Shown piece after piece: positions 54,764 through 63,916 of a DNA stretch of 64,000 bases. Each line of letters opens with the position of its first letter. The stretch's first letter is position 1. The notes beneath the pieces are model-generated. The model was given only the letters and a program-made list of their open reading frames with translations, made no database searches and was not told where the DNA came from. A program made the position numbers and the translations under genes. The stretch is from CAZKBP01 sp964551015 (GTDB lineage: Bacteria > Bacteroidota > Bacteroidia > Cytophagales > Microscillaceae): assembly GCA_964551015.1 (NCBI GenBank), contig CAZKBP010000024.1, positions 28,140-92,139 on the forward strand, written 5' to 3'.

Positions 54764-56779
54764 ATGTCAAGCAATTCCCTAGATAGTGTTTCGCTAGCCG
54801 AGAGAATCAACCAGTTCAAATATTGTGCTTCTCTAACTCAATACCAAAGACGAAAAAGCATCGAAGTAAAGATTGGAGATGTTCCCTTAGGCGCACATCA
54901 TCCGATTCGCGTGCAGTCCATGACTACGGTAGATACCATGGATACCCTTGGTAGCGTGGAGCAATCTATTCGTATGATTGAGGCAGGTTGTGAATATGTC
55001 AGAATCACGGCTCCCAGTCTGAAAGAGGCTCAAAATCTAGAGGCGATCAAGCAAGAGTTGAGACGGCGAGGATATCATACGCCCTTGGTGGCCGATATAC
55101 ATTTTACTCCCAACGCAGCCGAACTAGCCGCCCGTATCGTGGAAAAAGTCAGGGTCAATCCTGGTAACTACGCTGATAAGAAACGCTTCGAGGTCATTGA
55201 ATACACCGACGCCACTTACCAAGAAGAAATTGATCGTATTCGAGAGCGATTCACCCCCCTTGTCAAAATTTGTAAAGAATACGGTACAGCCATGCGCATT
55301 GGTACCAATCACGGCTCGCTTTCTGATCGTATTATGAGCCGCTACGGAGATACGCCTTTGGGAATGGTGGAGTCCGCCTTGGAGTTTTTGCGCATTTGTG
55401 AGGATTTGAATTATTACGACATCGTGATCTCCATGAAGGCCAGCAATACACAGGTGATGGTGCAGGCTTATCGCTTATTGGTGCAAAAGCTAGATGAGGA
55501 AGGACTGAAACCCTATCCGCTACATTTGGGTGTGACCGAAGCGGGAGATGGCGAAGATGGGCGCATCAAGTCAGCCGTGGGCATCGGAACCTTATTAGAA
55601 GATGGCTTGGGCGATACGGTACGAGTATCCTTGACCGAAGAACCAGAATTTGAGATGCCCGTGGGGCAAAAATTAGTGAATCGCTATTTGCACCGTATAA
55701 CACATCAGCCCATTCCTCCGATCGAGGAGTCACCAGTAAATCCTTTTGAATACAATAGAAGAGAAACCAAAGAAATCCTCAACTTTGGTAAAGACAATGT
55801 ACCCCGTGTGATGGCTGATTTTAGCCAGTATGAAAATATGGAAGTGGCTGATTTTAAAGCCGTTGGTCATACTTACCTGCCAGCCTTGGATAAATGGGGA
55901 ATGAATGATCTCGGAGCAGATTATATTTATCTAGGAGATCGCCCCGTGCCTTTCATGTTTCCCAATGGTTTGAAGGCAATCCAAAATTATCAAGTTTGGC
56001 AAAAAGAAGATCAACACTCTTTTCCACTTTTCTCTCCTGCTGAATTTTTAGAAGTTGAGAATGAAATACTAGCCAAGCCTCATTTCCTGCGCTTGGCATG
56101 GCGTGATTTGCAAGAAGCTCTTTTGGAAAAATTAAAAAACCAAGCACAGACTATTCTCATTTTCCATACTGAAAATGAACACGCTATGCCCGAAATCCGT
56201 CGGGCGTTTTTTGAGCTGATCCAGCAAGGAATTTCGCTTCCTACCTTAATTCAAAGAGCTTACGATTCTTTGGATGAAGAAACGCTCCAACTTCACGCCG
56301 CCACCGATATGGGAGGGCTACTCATCGAGGGGCTAGGAGATGGCGTCTGGTTGACTCATCAGCCTGAGGTTCAGTTTGCTGACCATCAACAAAGAAATCA
56401 GGCCACGAAAAGATACAATGACATTGCTTTCGGTATTTTGCAGGCGGCGCGCACCCGAATGACCAAAACCGAATACATTTCCTGCCCTTCCTGTGGGAGA
56501 ACACTCTTTGACCTCCAAGAAACCACAGCCATGATTCGCAAGCGCACCGACCACCTCAAAGGAGTCAAAATAGGCATTATGGGCTGTATCGTAAACGGTC
56601 CCGGTGAGATGGCAGACGCCGATTATGGCTACGTGGGCTCGGGTAAAGGGAAAATTACGCTTTATCGAGGCAAGGAAGTTGTAAAACGCTCCGTGCCTTC
56701 TGCACAGGCTGTAGATGAGCTGATCGAGTTGATTCGCGAAGACGGCAAATGGATTGAACCCCATTTGATAGAAGATTAG
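54764..56779 (+). CDS. ispG: 4-hydroxy-3-methylbut-2-enyl diphosphate synthase (IspG), three-domain type
   Basis: 671 residues, against about 370 in E. coli. The TIM-barrel part (about 25-350) has VQSMTTVDTMDTLGSVEQ, LVADIHFTPNAAELAA and VTEAGDGEDGRIKSAVGIGTLL. An insert domain (about 355-560), typical of Bacteroidota, Chlamydiae and plants, separates it from the C-terminal [4Fe-4S] domain with ligand Cys residues in YISCPSCGRTL and GIMGCIVNGPGEMADADYGYVG. It makes HMBPP in the MEP pathway to isoprenoids. Single gene, with a predicted operator-covered promoter. Confidence 0.96.
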   Translation: MSSNSLDSVSLAERINQFKYCASLTQYQRRKSIEVKIGDVPLGAHHPIRVQSMTTVDTMDTLGSVEQSIRMIEAGCEYVRITAPSLKEAQNLEAIKQELRRRGYHTPLVADIHFTPNAAELAARIVEKVRVNPGNYADKKRFEVIEYTDATYQEEIDRIRERFTPLVKICKEYGTAMRIGTNHGSLSDRIMSRYGDTPLGMVESALEFLRICEDLNYYDIVISMKASNTQVMVQAYRLLVQKLDEEGLKPYPLHLGVTEAGDGEDGRIKSAVGIGTLLEDGLGDTVRVSLTEEPEFEMPVGQKLVNRYLHRITHQPIPPIEESPVNPFEYNRRETKEILNFGKDNVPRVMADFSQYENMEVADFKAVGHTYLPALDKWGMNDLGADYIYLGDRPVPFMFPNGLKAIQNYQVWQKEDQHSFPLFSPAEFLEVENEILAKPHFLRLAWRDLQEALLEKLKNQAQTILIFHTENEHAMPEIRRAFFELIQQGISLPTLIQRAYDSLDEETLQLHAATDMGGLLIEGLGDGVWLTHQPEVQFADHQQRNQATKRYNDIAFGILQAARTRMTKTEYISCPSCGRTLFDLQETTAMIRKRTDHLKGVKIGIMGCIVNGPGEMADADYGYVGSGKGKITLYRGKEVVKRSVPSAQAVDELIELIREDGKWIEPHLIED

Positions 56780-56881
56780 ACGAAACATATCCCCTCTACA
56801 AACACTTTTTAAATAAACGAACTATTTCAAACTAGTACTGTTTTTTGACCTGAGTTCTAGTTTCAAAAAAAATAATAAGTT

Positions 56882-57070
56882 ATGAAAGATAGAATTAAAC
56901 ATTTTTTCAAATTCGGTGAAGTATTTCAATATTTTTTGCGTGTATTCAAAAAGCACGATCCCGAACGCCCTACTAATTTTAACCTGAAAATGATGCACGG
57001 GATTAATCGCATCTCGATTGTGATGTTTTTGATCTGTTTGGTCGTTATCATTTTAAGAATGATATTCTAG
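56882..57070 (+). CDS. Small conserved membrane protein (possibly DUF6728)
   Basis: 62 residues. A basic soluble half (KDRIKHFFKFGEVFQYFLRVFKKHDPERPTNFNLKMMHGINRIS) followed by one membrane segment (about 45-61). The FNLKMMHGINRIS pattern looks like a small Bacteroidota family that I tentatively recall as DUF6728; function unknown. About 100 nt after ispG and 72 nt before the TraB-like gene. Confidence 0.6.
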   Translation: MKDRIKHFFKFGEVFQYFLRVFKKHDPERPTNFNLKMMHGINRISIVMFLICLVVIILRMIF

Positions 57071-57142
57071 GAAGTAGCACGGTAGGGAACCTTTCTGGGA
57101 TTTCAAACCTTCTGAGACTAAATTTACGCCGAATTTATAATT

Positions 57143-58114
57143 ATGAAGAATATTTTCACTTGGAAAAAACAGAAAAGCTTTAAGAACAAACTCATCTACT
57201 TATTGGTTTTCTGCTCTACCTCACTCTGGGCGCAGGAGCCGACCCAAGTCAACTCTATTTTTTGGGAAATTTCTGGAAATGATTTAGCAAAACCCAGCTA
57301 TCTTTTCGGCACTCACCATTTGCACGATTATAAATTTATCGAGAAAAACGAAGTGATTGACCGCTCCTTGCAGTCAGTAGATCAGGTAGCTGGTGAAATT
57401 GTCATCGAGCAGAATATGCTTAGCTTGGGATTGAAATATACTTCTTATATGATGATGACTGATACTACCCTCGACAAGCTCCTTACCGAAGAACAATTCA
57501 AGGCTACTGACGAATGCATGCGAGAATATTTGGGAATCGGCGTGGCTATGTTTAATAACTTTAAGCCTATTTTCGTCTATCAGTTGATTATGGTAGCCAA
57601 GTACATGCAAACCCAAGAAGAAAGCCAACCTGAAAGTGCCCCTAATCCTATGGAAAGCCCCATGGCTACCGGAAATTCTATGGATACTTACTTTCAGAAT
57701 AGAGCCAAAGAATTGGAGAAAGAAGTGATTGGCCTAGAAACCGTAGACGATCAGTTGAAAGTGTTGATCGGTGGCTATTCTCTCGAGCGACAGGTAGAAA
57801 TGCTGATGGAAATGGTGGACGATCAAGAAGGAGACTCTACCAATGAACTGCTCCGCCTCAGTAATCTTTACAACCAGCAAAACCTCAGTGAACTGCTCAA
57901 GCTGATGGAAGAAAGCACTACCCAAGACGAACTAGCCACGCTCTTGATCAACCGAAACAACAGTTGGATACCCGTGATTGACCGTAATTTACAGGAGGGA
58001 AAAAGTACTTTTATTGCCGTAGGAGCAGGCCACTTGCCCGGAACTTACGGTGTTATTCATTTACTAAGAGAAAAAGGATACACCCTAAAACCCATCAGAA
58101 TCGAAGTGGAATAG
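57143..58114 (+). CDS. TraB/GumN family secreted protein
   Basis: 323 residues. A signal peptide (about 1-31, ending SLWAQ) precedes a TraB/GumN (Tiki-like, EreA/ChaN fold) domain. The diagnostic first motif SYLFGTHHLHD (GxH) is near 53-62 and the second GAGHLPG near the C-terminus (about 294-300). Members are putative metalloproteases; the catalytic function of the bacterial proteins is not firmly established. Periplasmic or outer-membrane location is inferred. Confidence 0.88.
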   Translation: MKNIFTWKKQKSFKNKLIYLLVFCSTSLWAQEPTQVNSIFWEISGNDLAKPSYLFGTHHLHDYKFIEKNEVIDRSLQSVDQVAGEIVIEQNMLSLGLKYTSYMMMTDTTLDKLLTEEQFKATDECMREYLGIGVAMFNNFKPIFVYQLIMVAKYMQTQEESQPESAPNPMESPMATGNSMDTYFQNRAKELEKEVIGLETVDDQLKVLIGGYSLERQVEMLMEMVDDQEGDSTNELLRLSNLYNQQNLSELLKLMEESTTQDELATLLINRNNSWIPVIDRNLQEGKSTFIAVGAGHLPGTYGVIHLLREKGYTLKPIRIEVE

Positions 58115-58165
58115 CGACTGGCATCCTGCCAGCAAAACTCGATTTTATGATCCAATTTATCCAAT

Positions 58166-58690
58166 ATGATCACTGTTATTTCTAGTACTAATCGTGAAAA
58201 CGCACTGACTCGCCACCTGGCCCACTACTACCAAAGCCTATTGGATAAACATCAAGTAAAAAGCAAGCTCCTTGACTTACAAGAACTTCCCCACGATTTT
58301 AGCTTCTCCGCCTTGTATCAAAATAGTGGTAAGAACGAACGCTTTAATCAATTTCAACAGGTGATTGATGAACAAGATAAATTTGTTTTTATCGTGCCGG
58401 AGTACAATGGTTCCTTTCCCGGAATTTTGAAAACCTTCATCGATGGCCTTCGCTATCCAGATTCTTTGGCGGATAAAAAGGCCGCCTTGGTAGGACTTTC
58501 TTCGGGAATACAAGGAGGAGCCTTGGCGCTGAGCCATCTGAGTGATATTTTGAGCTATCTAGGAACCGACGTATTGGGGCTTCGGGTGAGGTTACACCAA
58601 ATTCATGAGCATTTTAAAAATAATCGAGTCACGCATCCTCTTTTTAATGAATTACTGGAGCAGCAGATTGAAAGGTTTATAGACTTTTAA
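58166..58690 (+). CDS. NAD(P)H-dependent FMN reductase-like flavoprotein
   Basis: 174 residues with a flavodoxin-like fold. The N-terminal phosphate loop is SSTNREN(A/L), and the family motif VPEYNGSFPGILKTFIDGL (about 73-91) is clear, followed by KKAALVGLSSGIQGG. These enzymes reduce FMN, quinones or chromate with NAD(P)H. It ends facing the ABC-2 permease gene, with a hairpin-like segment (AGTCC..GGACT) between them. Confidence 0.88.
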   Translation: MITVISSTNRENALTRHLAHYYQSLLDKHQVKSKLLDLQELPHDFSFSALYQNSGKNERFNQFQQVIDEQDKFVFIVPEYNGSFPGILKTFIDGLRYPDSLADKKAALVGLSSGIQGGALALSHLSDILSYLGTDVLGLRVRLHQIHEHFKNNRVTHPLFNELLEQQIERFIDF

Positions 58691-58817
58691 TTGAAGTATC
58701 ATTTTGCCTAAAGGCACTGCTGGTTTATAAGCTTTTAACCAAACAAGAAAAAGTCCCCAGATTTTCCATTTACAAAAAAACTGAGGACTTCTATGACAAC
58801 TAAGCTCTAAACCCCAT

Positions 58818-60128
58818 TTAGGGCTTGTAAAAAACCCACTTTCCTATTTCTTTTAAGTTGACTTTCTTGCCGTACATCAGAATACCAATGCGGTAAATGC
58901 GTGCCGCTATCCAAGTAATGCCGATAAAACCCAAAATCAAAAGCACCATAGAAAGAATCAACTCCCAAGTCATCACGCCCCCAAAAGGCAAACGCACCAT
59001 CATAATAATAGGCGAAGTAAAAGGAATCATAGACATCCAAAAAGCTACAGGGCCGTCCGGGTCTTGTAAGACCGCCTGAAAAGCCACGAAAGCAATAATC
59101 AAGGGAGCTGAAACGGGTAAGACAAACTGCTGGGTATCTGTTTCGCTGTCCGCCGCCGAGCCTACCGCCGCGAACAAAGCACTGTAGATCAAGTAACCGC
59201 CCACGAAATAAAACAGAAAACAAGCCAAAAGCAAAGTAATGGGCACAGTAGAAACTTCGTTCATCATCTTCTCTACCAAATGCTTTTGTTCTGCTTGTTG
59301 GGCTTCTTTGACCTCTTGGCTTCCGGCTTGCTGTTCTACTCTCTCCTGAGCATAGTCATTCAGGTTAAAAGCATAAGAAGCCCCTGTAACCAAGGCAAAA
59401 GTCAACACAATCCAGAGTACAAATTGCGTTAAACCAATCGCCGCTACACCCAAGATTTTACCCATCATCAATTGGAAAGGACGCACCGAGGAAATGATGA
59501 CCTCGATGATGCGACTGGTTTTTTCCTCCACCACGCCCCGCATCACTTGCTGAGAATAAAGTAAAACGGACATATAAATAATAAAAGCCACCAACAAACC
59601 AATAAAATAAGCCGCCGCCGAGCTACTTTCTTCCCCGCTCAGCTTCTCAGACTGGATACTGACTTTGGTTTTAATCTCATCTAACACATTCTTATCAATG
59701 CCTGATTTTTCTAGTTTAATATTCTCAATGGCTTGCTCTACTTGGTCGCGGATGTCTAGCTCTAGATTGAGGCTAATGCTCTTTTCGGCCAGCAATTTGA
59801 CTTCTTTGGGGTTTTGGAAATCCATTTCAGGGATATAGAGAAGCGCATAACGCCCGCTTGCCTTGAGATTGTCTCTCGCTTTTTCTAAATCGGTAAATTC
59901 TGATTTGACAAATTTGACCTTAGATTCATCTTTGAGGCGTTCTCGGATTTGCTCGGTTTGGTCAATCACTTCCACTACCTTTTCTTCTTCCAAGCCAAAG
60001 GTCAACAGAATCGGCACCACAAACAAAGCCGCCAATAAAATCGGCGTCAAGATGGTCATGATGATAAAAGAGCGTTTACGAACACGCACGAGGTATTCTC
60101 TTTGTAATACAAGGAATATTTTATTCAT
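58818..60128 (-). CDS. ABC-2 type permease (NatB-like)
   Basis: 436 residues. An N-terminal membrane segment (about 22-43), a large extracytoplasmic loop (about 45-175) and five further membrane segments (about 180-400). It has the YLVRVRKRSFIIMTILTPI start and VVEEKTSRIIEVIISSVRPFQLMMGKILG, both typical of NatB/YhaP-type permeases for sodium or other export. Its ATG overlaps the stop of the upstream ATPase gene (8 nt), so the two are coupled. Confidence 0.9.
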   Translation of the reverse strand: MNKIFLVLQREYLVRVRKRSFIIMTILTPILLAALFVVPILLTFGLEEEKVVEVIDQTEQIRERLKDESKVKFVKSEFTDLEKARDNLKASGRYALLYIPEMDFQNPKEVKLLAEKSISLNLELDIRDQVEQAIENIKLEKSGIDKNVLDEIKTKVSIQSEKLSGEESSSAAAYFIGLLVAFIIYMSVLLYSQQVMRGVVEEKTSRIIEVIISSVRPFQLMMGKILGVAAIGLTQFVLWIVLTFALVTGASYAFNLNDYAQERVEQQAGSQEVKEAQQAEQKHLVEKMMNEVSTVPITLLLACFLFYFVGGYLIYSALFAAVGSAADSETDTQQFVLPVSAPLIIAFVAFQAVLQDPDGPVAFWMSMIPFTSPIIMMVRLPFGGVMTWELILSMVLLILGFIGITWIAARIYRIGILMYGKKVNLKEIGKWVFYKP

Positions 60129-61047
60129 AAGAATCAGTTTTTTCGGTAACTAAACGGATGAAAATATCATTCATACTCGGAATCTTCTCTTGGAAGCTAT
60201 GTACTTCTACCTCTTGGATCAATTCTTTGAGCAATTGATTAGGAGATTGATCCTTTTGCATCTGGATCAAAGCTTGGTAGCGTTGCGTTTCTATCTCATC
60301 TTGAGAGATCAGTTCATATGCCTGAGACAATTGACCATTCAGATGCCCAATATAATCCACTAAAAAAGTATTGGTTTTGAATTGCTCTTTGATTTTTTTC
60401 TTAGGACCATCCAAGATTTTTTTAGATTTGTTAATCAGTGCGATGTGGTCGCAAAGCTCTTCTACAGATTCCATGCGGTGAGTAGAGAAGATAATGGTGG
60501 TGCCATTATTTCTCAATTCTAAGATTTCATCTTTAATCAAATTGGCATTCACGGGGTCAAAACCGCTAAAAGGTTCATCCAAAATGAGTAATTCTGGCTC
60601 GTGCAAAACCGTAGCCACGAATTGGATTTTCTGCTGCATTCCCTTGGAAAGATCCGCGATGTTTTTGTTCCACCAAGATTTGATGTCAAATTTCTCGAAC
60701 CAAATCTTGAGCTTTTGCATTGTCTCACTCTTAGAAAGACCTTTGAGCCTCGCCAAGTAGATGAGTTGTTCCCCTACTTTCATTTTTTTATAAAGCCCTC
60801 TCTCTTCGGGAAGGTAGCCAATGCGGGCAATGTGTTTATCTGCCAATGGTTCGCCATTGAAGAGGATTTCTCCGCCGTCCTTGGCAATAATCTGGGTAAT
60901 AATCCGGATTAAGGAGGTTTTACCCGCTCCGTTAGGCCCCAAAAGCCCAAAAATAGAGCCTCTCGGAATGCTCAGACTCACATCATCCAAAGCCTGATGA
61001 TTGGCGTAAGTCTTATTGATATTTTTTACTTCTAATATATAGTCCAT
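60121..61047 (-). CDS. ABC transporter ATPase (NatA-like)
   Basis: 308 residues. Walker A GPNGAGKTSL (about 38-47), the Q-loop region YLPEERGLYKKM, signature LSKGMQQKI, Walker B LLILDEPFSGFDP and H-loop FSTHRMES. The PEERGLY segment and the C-terminal extension (about 215-308) fit the NatA/YhaQ class. It pairs with the overlapping permease gene. Substrate: probably ions or small toxic compounds, inferred. Confidence 0.93.
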   Translation of the reverse strand: MDYILEVKNINKTYANHQALDDVSLSIPRGSIFGLLGPNGAGKTSLIRIITQIIAKDGGEILFNGEPLADKHIARIGYLPEERGLYKKMKVGEQLIYLARLKGLSKSETMQKLKIWFEKFDIKSWWNKNIADLSKGMQQKIQFVATVLHEPELLILDEPFSGFDPVNANLIKDEILELRNNGTTIIFSTHRMESVEELCDHIALINKSKKILDGPKKKIKEQFKTNTFLVDYIGHLNGQLSQAYELISQDEIETQRYQALIQMQKDQSPNQLLKELIQEVEVHSFQEKIPSMNDIFIRLVTEKTDSYE

Positions 61048-61230
61048 AATTTTTTGTCAATTTTTAGAAAAATTGAAAAAGTATCTTGCCGCGACGATCA
61101 TTTCATCAGTAGGCAAATTGCTAAGAATATTACACAAATTCTAAACTTTATAAAACTAAGATTTTAGTTGGTAATAACTATGGTTTTAGTTATATTGCTT
61201 GTCCAATTATTCCACTTAATAAATTTCCTT

Positions 61231-61782
61231 ATGCATAATAAAAGAAACTCGCTAGAAGCCATCAATGCAGGCTCTATGGCCGACATTGCCTTTTTGTTGT
61301 TGATCTTTTTCTTGGTCACCACCACCATCGCCTCGGACCAAGGCCTACAAATTTTGCTCCCGCCCGATGAACGAAGCGAAGCTCAGGTGAACGCAAATAA
61401 TGTCTTCCAAGTATTGGTTAATTCTCGAGATGCGCTATTGGTAGAAGATGAACCCATGCCATTATCTGAGTTAAGAGCAGAAGCCAAAGCATTTTTGACC
61501 AACCAGGGTCAAGACCCTCGTCTGTCGGATAGCCCTCAAAAAGCGGTGATTGCCCTCAAAACCGACCGAGGTACGAGCTACGCAGCTTATATTCAGGTAC
61601 TCAATGAAGTCAAAGCGGCTTATCACGAACTCCGTGCCGAGCAAATGGGAATTACGCTAGAAGACTATTTGAATTTTGATGAGAAAAAAGCCAATCCTGC
61701 CCTCATCCAAAAAATGGAAGCGGCACAAGCAGCTTTTCCCATGCGTATTTCCGAATCTGAACCAACCGAAATAGCGTCGTAG
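61231..61782 (+). CDS. exbD: ExbD/TolR-family biopolymer transport protein
   Basis: 183 residues from the ATG at 61231; the frame stays open to 61168 but the extra residues are not family-like. A short cytoplasmic N-terminus (MHNKRNSLEAINAGSMADIAF) leads into one membrane segment (about 19-36) with the key Asp19 in the proton path (SMADIAFLLLIFFLV), then a periplasmic domain (about 40-183). ExbD works with ExbB in the TonB energising complex; no ExbB or TonB lies next to it. Monocistronic here. Confidence 0.9.
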   Translation: MHNKRNSLEAINAGSMADIAFLLLIFFLVTTTIASDQGLQILLPPDERSEAQVNANNVFQVLVNSRDALLVEDEPMPLSELRAEAKAFLTNQGQDPRLSDSPQKAVIALKTDRGTSYAAYIQVLNEVKAAYHELRAEQMGITLEDYLNFDEKKANPALIQKMEAAQAAFPMRISESEPTEIAS

Positions 61783-61831
61783 CCACGAAACATGGCTTCC
61801 GTGTCAAGGCAGCGGGTGAGTCGCAAGTTGC

Positions 61832-62752
61832 TTAGCCCTTTTTTCCGGTCAGATTAAAAGCGAAACGATAAATCAAGGAAAAGCGCAGCGTATGAAAAGG
61901 AAAATCTCGATTGCCCCGTTGGTAGCCGAGGCGATAGTCCAGTTTAGGGCGAGTCCAGAGTAGATCTAACTGATAAAGTAAAGGGCTATCTCCTTGTAAA
62001 TAACCCACATAGCCACGGATTGCTTGTTGAATTTGGAAATTTCCACCCATTAAGTCTAAGCCGAAGCCATAAACACCTGCATCGTCCTGAGGGAAAGAAT
62101 CCGAATAAGTCTGCCAAGCATAGAAGCCGAGCATGCCCGAAAGGCGGAGTTGGGAGAAGATAGAGCCTTTCCAGGCATAGGTTTTGCCCAAGGAAGCATC
62201 CAGAAAATAACCCGGTGAGTCGGTGAAGCGGGCATTCTCCAGATTAGAACCCGAAGCAGTTTTTAAGTTGAAGCTTAGGGCGAGATTTATTTTTCGCTTT
62301 TCGTGGCGAAGTACTTGTACAATGGTTCCTAAATAAAGATCGCCCACCGAAGTTCCCTGCGCCTGATAGTTCCAAGGGACAATGGCTCTCTGCTCGGCTT
62401 GTGGTTGGCTCACCTTGAAATATTCCAGTGCCACACCATAAGCTTCTACCGCCACCCAACGGGGCAAAAGCGGCAAATAGATGCGAAAATTCAGGCCATA
62501 GGTTTGATCTCCTGGGCTAAAATGATTTTCCGAAAGGATTTCTAATTCCGCTTTTTCTTTCACAAATCCTTTTTTGAGGGGAGGCACGGGCAAGGCATTC
62601 GGCCCCATGAAGCGAGGCGTGGTAATGTAGCATTTTTGCCAACGAGCCTCCACGCGCGTACATTCTTCAAAAGTCCAAGGGCCATAGTCGCGCTGAGCCA
62701 TCGCTGGCAGGGCACAGAGGAATATAAAAATGGCGATGAGGGCAGTAGGCAT
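61832..62752 (-). CDS. Predicted outer-membrane beta-barrel protein
   Basis: 306 residues. A signal peptide (1-19, ALPAMAQ) then a chain of alternating-residue beta strands rich in Tyr/Phe/Leu/Gly (for example LNFRIYLPLLPRWVAVEAYGVAL, INLALSFNLKTASG, YQLDLLWTRPKLDYRLGYQRG), ending FHTLRFSLIYRFAFNLTGKKG. An aromatic near-terminal strand supports an outer-membrane barrel. No family was recognised. Single gene. Confidence 0.65.
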   Translation of the reverse strand: MPTALIAIFIFLCALPAMAQRDYGPWTFEECTRVEARWQKCYITTPRFMGPNALPVPPLKKGFVKEKAELEILSENHFSPGDQTYGLNFRIYLPLLPRWVAVEAYGVALEYFKVSQPQAEQRAIVPWNYQAQGTSVGDLYLGTIVQVLRHEKRKINLALSFNLKTASGSNLENARFTDSPGYFLDASLGKTYAWKGSIFSQLRLSGMLGFYAWQTYSDSFPQDDAGVYGFGLDLMGGNFQIQQAIRGYVGYLQGDSPLLYQLDLLWTRPKLDYRLGYQRGNRDFPFHTLRFSLIYRFAFNLTGKKG

Positions 62753-62789
62753 ATTGAGGTAAAATTAAAGATGTTCTAAACATAAAAAA

Positions 62790-62820
62790 AAAGGAGCAAC
62801 TTTTGCAAGTCAGCTCCTTT
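62790..62820 (-). terminator. Intrinsic terminator on the minus strand
   Basis: An 8-bp stem (AAAGGAGC at 62790-62797, GCTCCTTT at 62813-62820) followed on the minus strand by nine or more T residues. It lies about 200 nt beyond the small gene ending at 63022. A second perfect 10-bp inverted repeat (62865-62874 and 62890-62899) is in the same interval. Confidence 0.7.
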
Positions 62821-63021
62821 CTACTTCATCAATAACCCAAAAACAAATTTATGTGTAATCTTCTCTCTCATTTTGAGAAATAGGTCTTAAAAATGAGAGT
62901 TCATATAGTCCCAGTGTATTTTTATTTAATTAGAGGCTCCAATCTAGATATTTTTTTGAAATTATTAGCTTAAAGCTAAAAAAATTAAAAAAGTCTTGAC
63001 CAAAAGAGCCAAAAACTTGGT

Positions 63022-63210
63022 TTAGATCGTGCCAAGTGCCCAAATTTGATAGAGTGTTAAGAGCAAGGTCAATCCCGCGAAAATAATGGCGATCAATTTC
63101 TTTTGAAAGCGATGGCGAATCTTTTTCTGAGCAGAAGGAGTAGGAATGACTTGCCATTTGGTTGCTTTCGTCTTAGTGTGAGCAGAAGGTTGAATGCTGA
63201 TAGAGTCCAT
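63022..63210 (-). CDS. Small single-pass membrane protein, hypothetical
   Basis: 62 residues from the ATG at 63210 (66 from 63222). A Lys/Arg-rich soluble part (TKTKATKWQV..., KKIRHRFQKK) is followed by a C-terminal membrane segment (LIAIIFAGLTLLLTLYQIWAL). Tail-anchored layout. No family was recognised; coding status rests on the clear topology and the terminator further downstream. Confidence 0.45.
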   Translation of the reverse strand: MDSISIQPSAHTKTKATKWQVIPTPSAQKKIRHRFQKKLIAIIFAGLTLLLTLYQIWALGTI

Positions 63211-63497
63211 AAGTGAATACAATTTGCTGTTATACCAAAGCCTTTTTTTTTCGTTTAATCAAAGAAAATATATTCATACAAGCTTTCCAAGCAATTTTTG
63301 TCAGCCTAGGCTTTCGCTTTGTAAAATTGCAGGTTTACTTTGTAAGTATTTTTAGAAGGTAAATCAGATCACTTAACAAATAAAATCAATTTTGAGATAA
63401 TCTTACAAGATGATTTTTTGGTTTTGCAGGAATCAGTAGCGAGTAGTCGCCTAAGCTCTCTTTGGGCTTTGATTCTAAGTTTTGGCTGATGGATTGG

Positions 63498-63836
63498 TCA
63501 AGTTTGTTTTTGCTTTTGAGGTTTCCCCCAGATCCATTTTTTAGTATCCAAAGCAATTTCCATATCTTGCTGAATATCAATCTGGCAGGATAAGCGTGCG
63601 TAGCCAAATCGCTGGGCCAAGCGGTCGTGCCAGTGTCGTGGGGAAGGCGCGTTTTCAAGTATCCACACTCCGCAGGTCGCGCAGATGCCCCTTCCTCCGC
63701 AGTTCAATCGCCGCGTGAAGCGTGTGTAGGGTGAAAGCCCCTTTGCCAAGAGGGTTTTCCGTAGATTTGCCCCTTTTTCTACTTCCAAATCTTGAACTTG
63801 CTCATCAATTCTTACACGTAGCTTGAATTTTTGCAT
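63498..63836 (-). CDS. 2Fe-2S ferredoxin
   Basis: 112 residues from the ATG at 63836 (MQKFKLRV); starts further upstream to 63863 are possible. The iron-sulfur ligands are visible as C-x5-C-x2-C (CGGRGICATC) and the last Cys in LSCQIDIQQDM, the adrenodoxin/NqrF-like pattern rather than plant type. KLRVRIDEQVQDLEVEKGANLRKTLLAKG is the beta-grasp start. It is an electron carrier; the partner is unknown. It has a Trp/Lys/Gln tail after the core domain. Confidence 0.88.
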   Translation of the reverse strand: MQKFKLRVRIDEQVQDLEVEKGANLRKTLLAKGLSPYTRFTRRLNCGGRGICATCGVWILENAPSPRHWHDRLAQRFGYARLSCQIDIQQDMEIALDTKKWIWGKPQKQKQT

Positions 63837-63916
63837 ATCGCACGGTGTGATTTCAGGTGACACATGTTGCTTTTAATACTAATCTTATCGTGTTCATAGC
63901 TGCTATAATCCATCCC

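Noticed and set aside
62930..63157. 75-codon minus-strand frame overlapping the small membrane gene
   Set aside because: No membrane or domain pattern; the other frame (63022-63210) has a clear tail-anchor topology.
63386..63658. 90-codon minus-strand frame overlapping the ferredoxin gene
   Set aside because: Overlaps the ferredoxin coding sequence, which has the full iron-sulfur ligand set.
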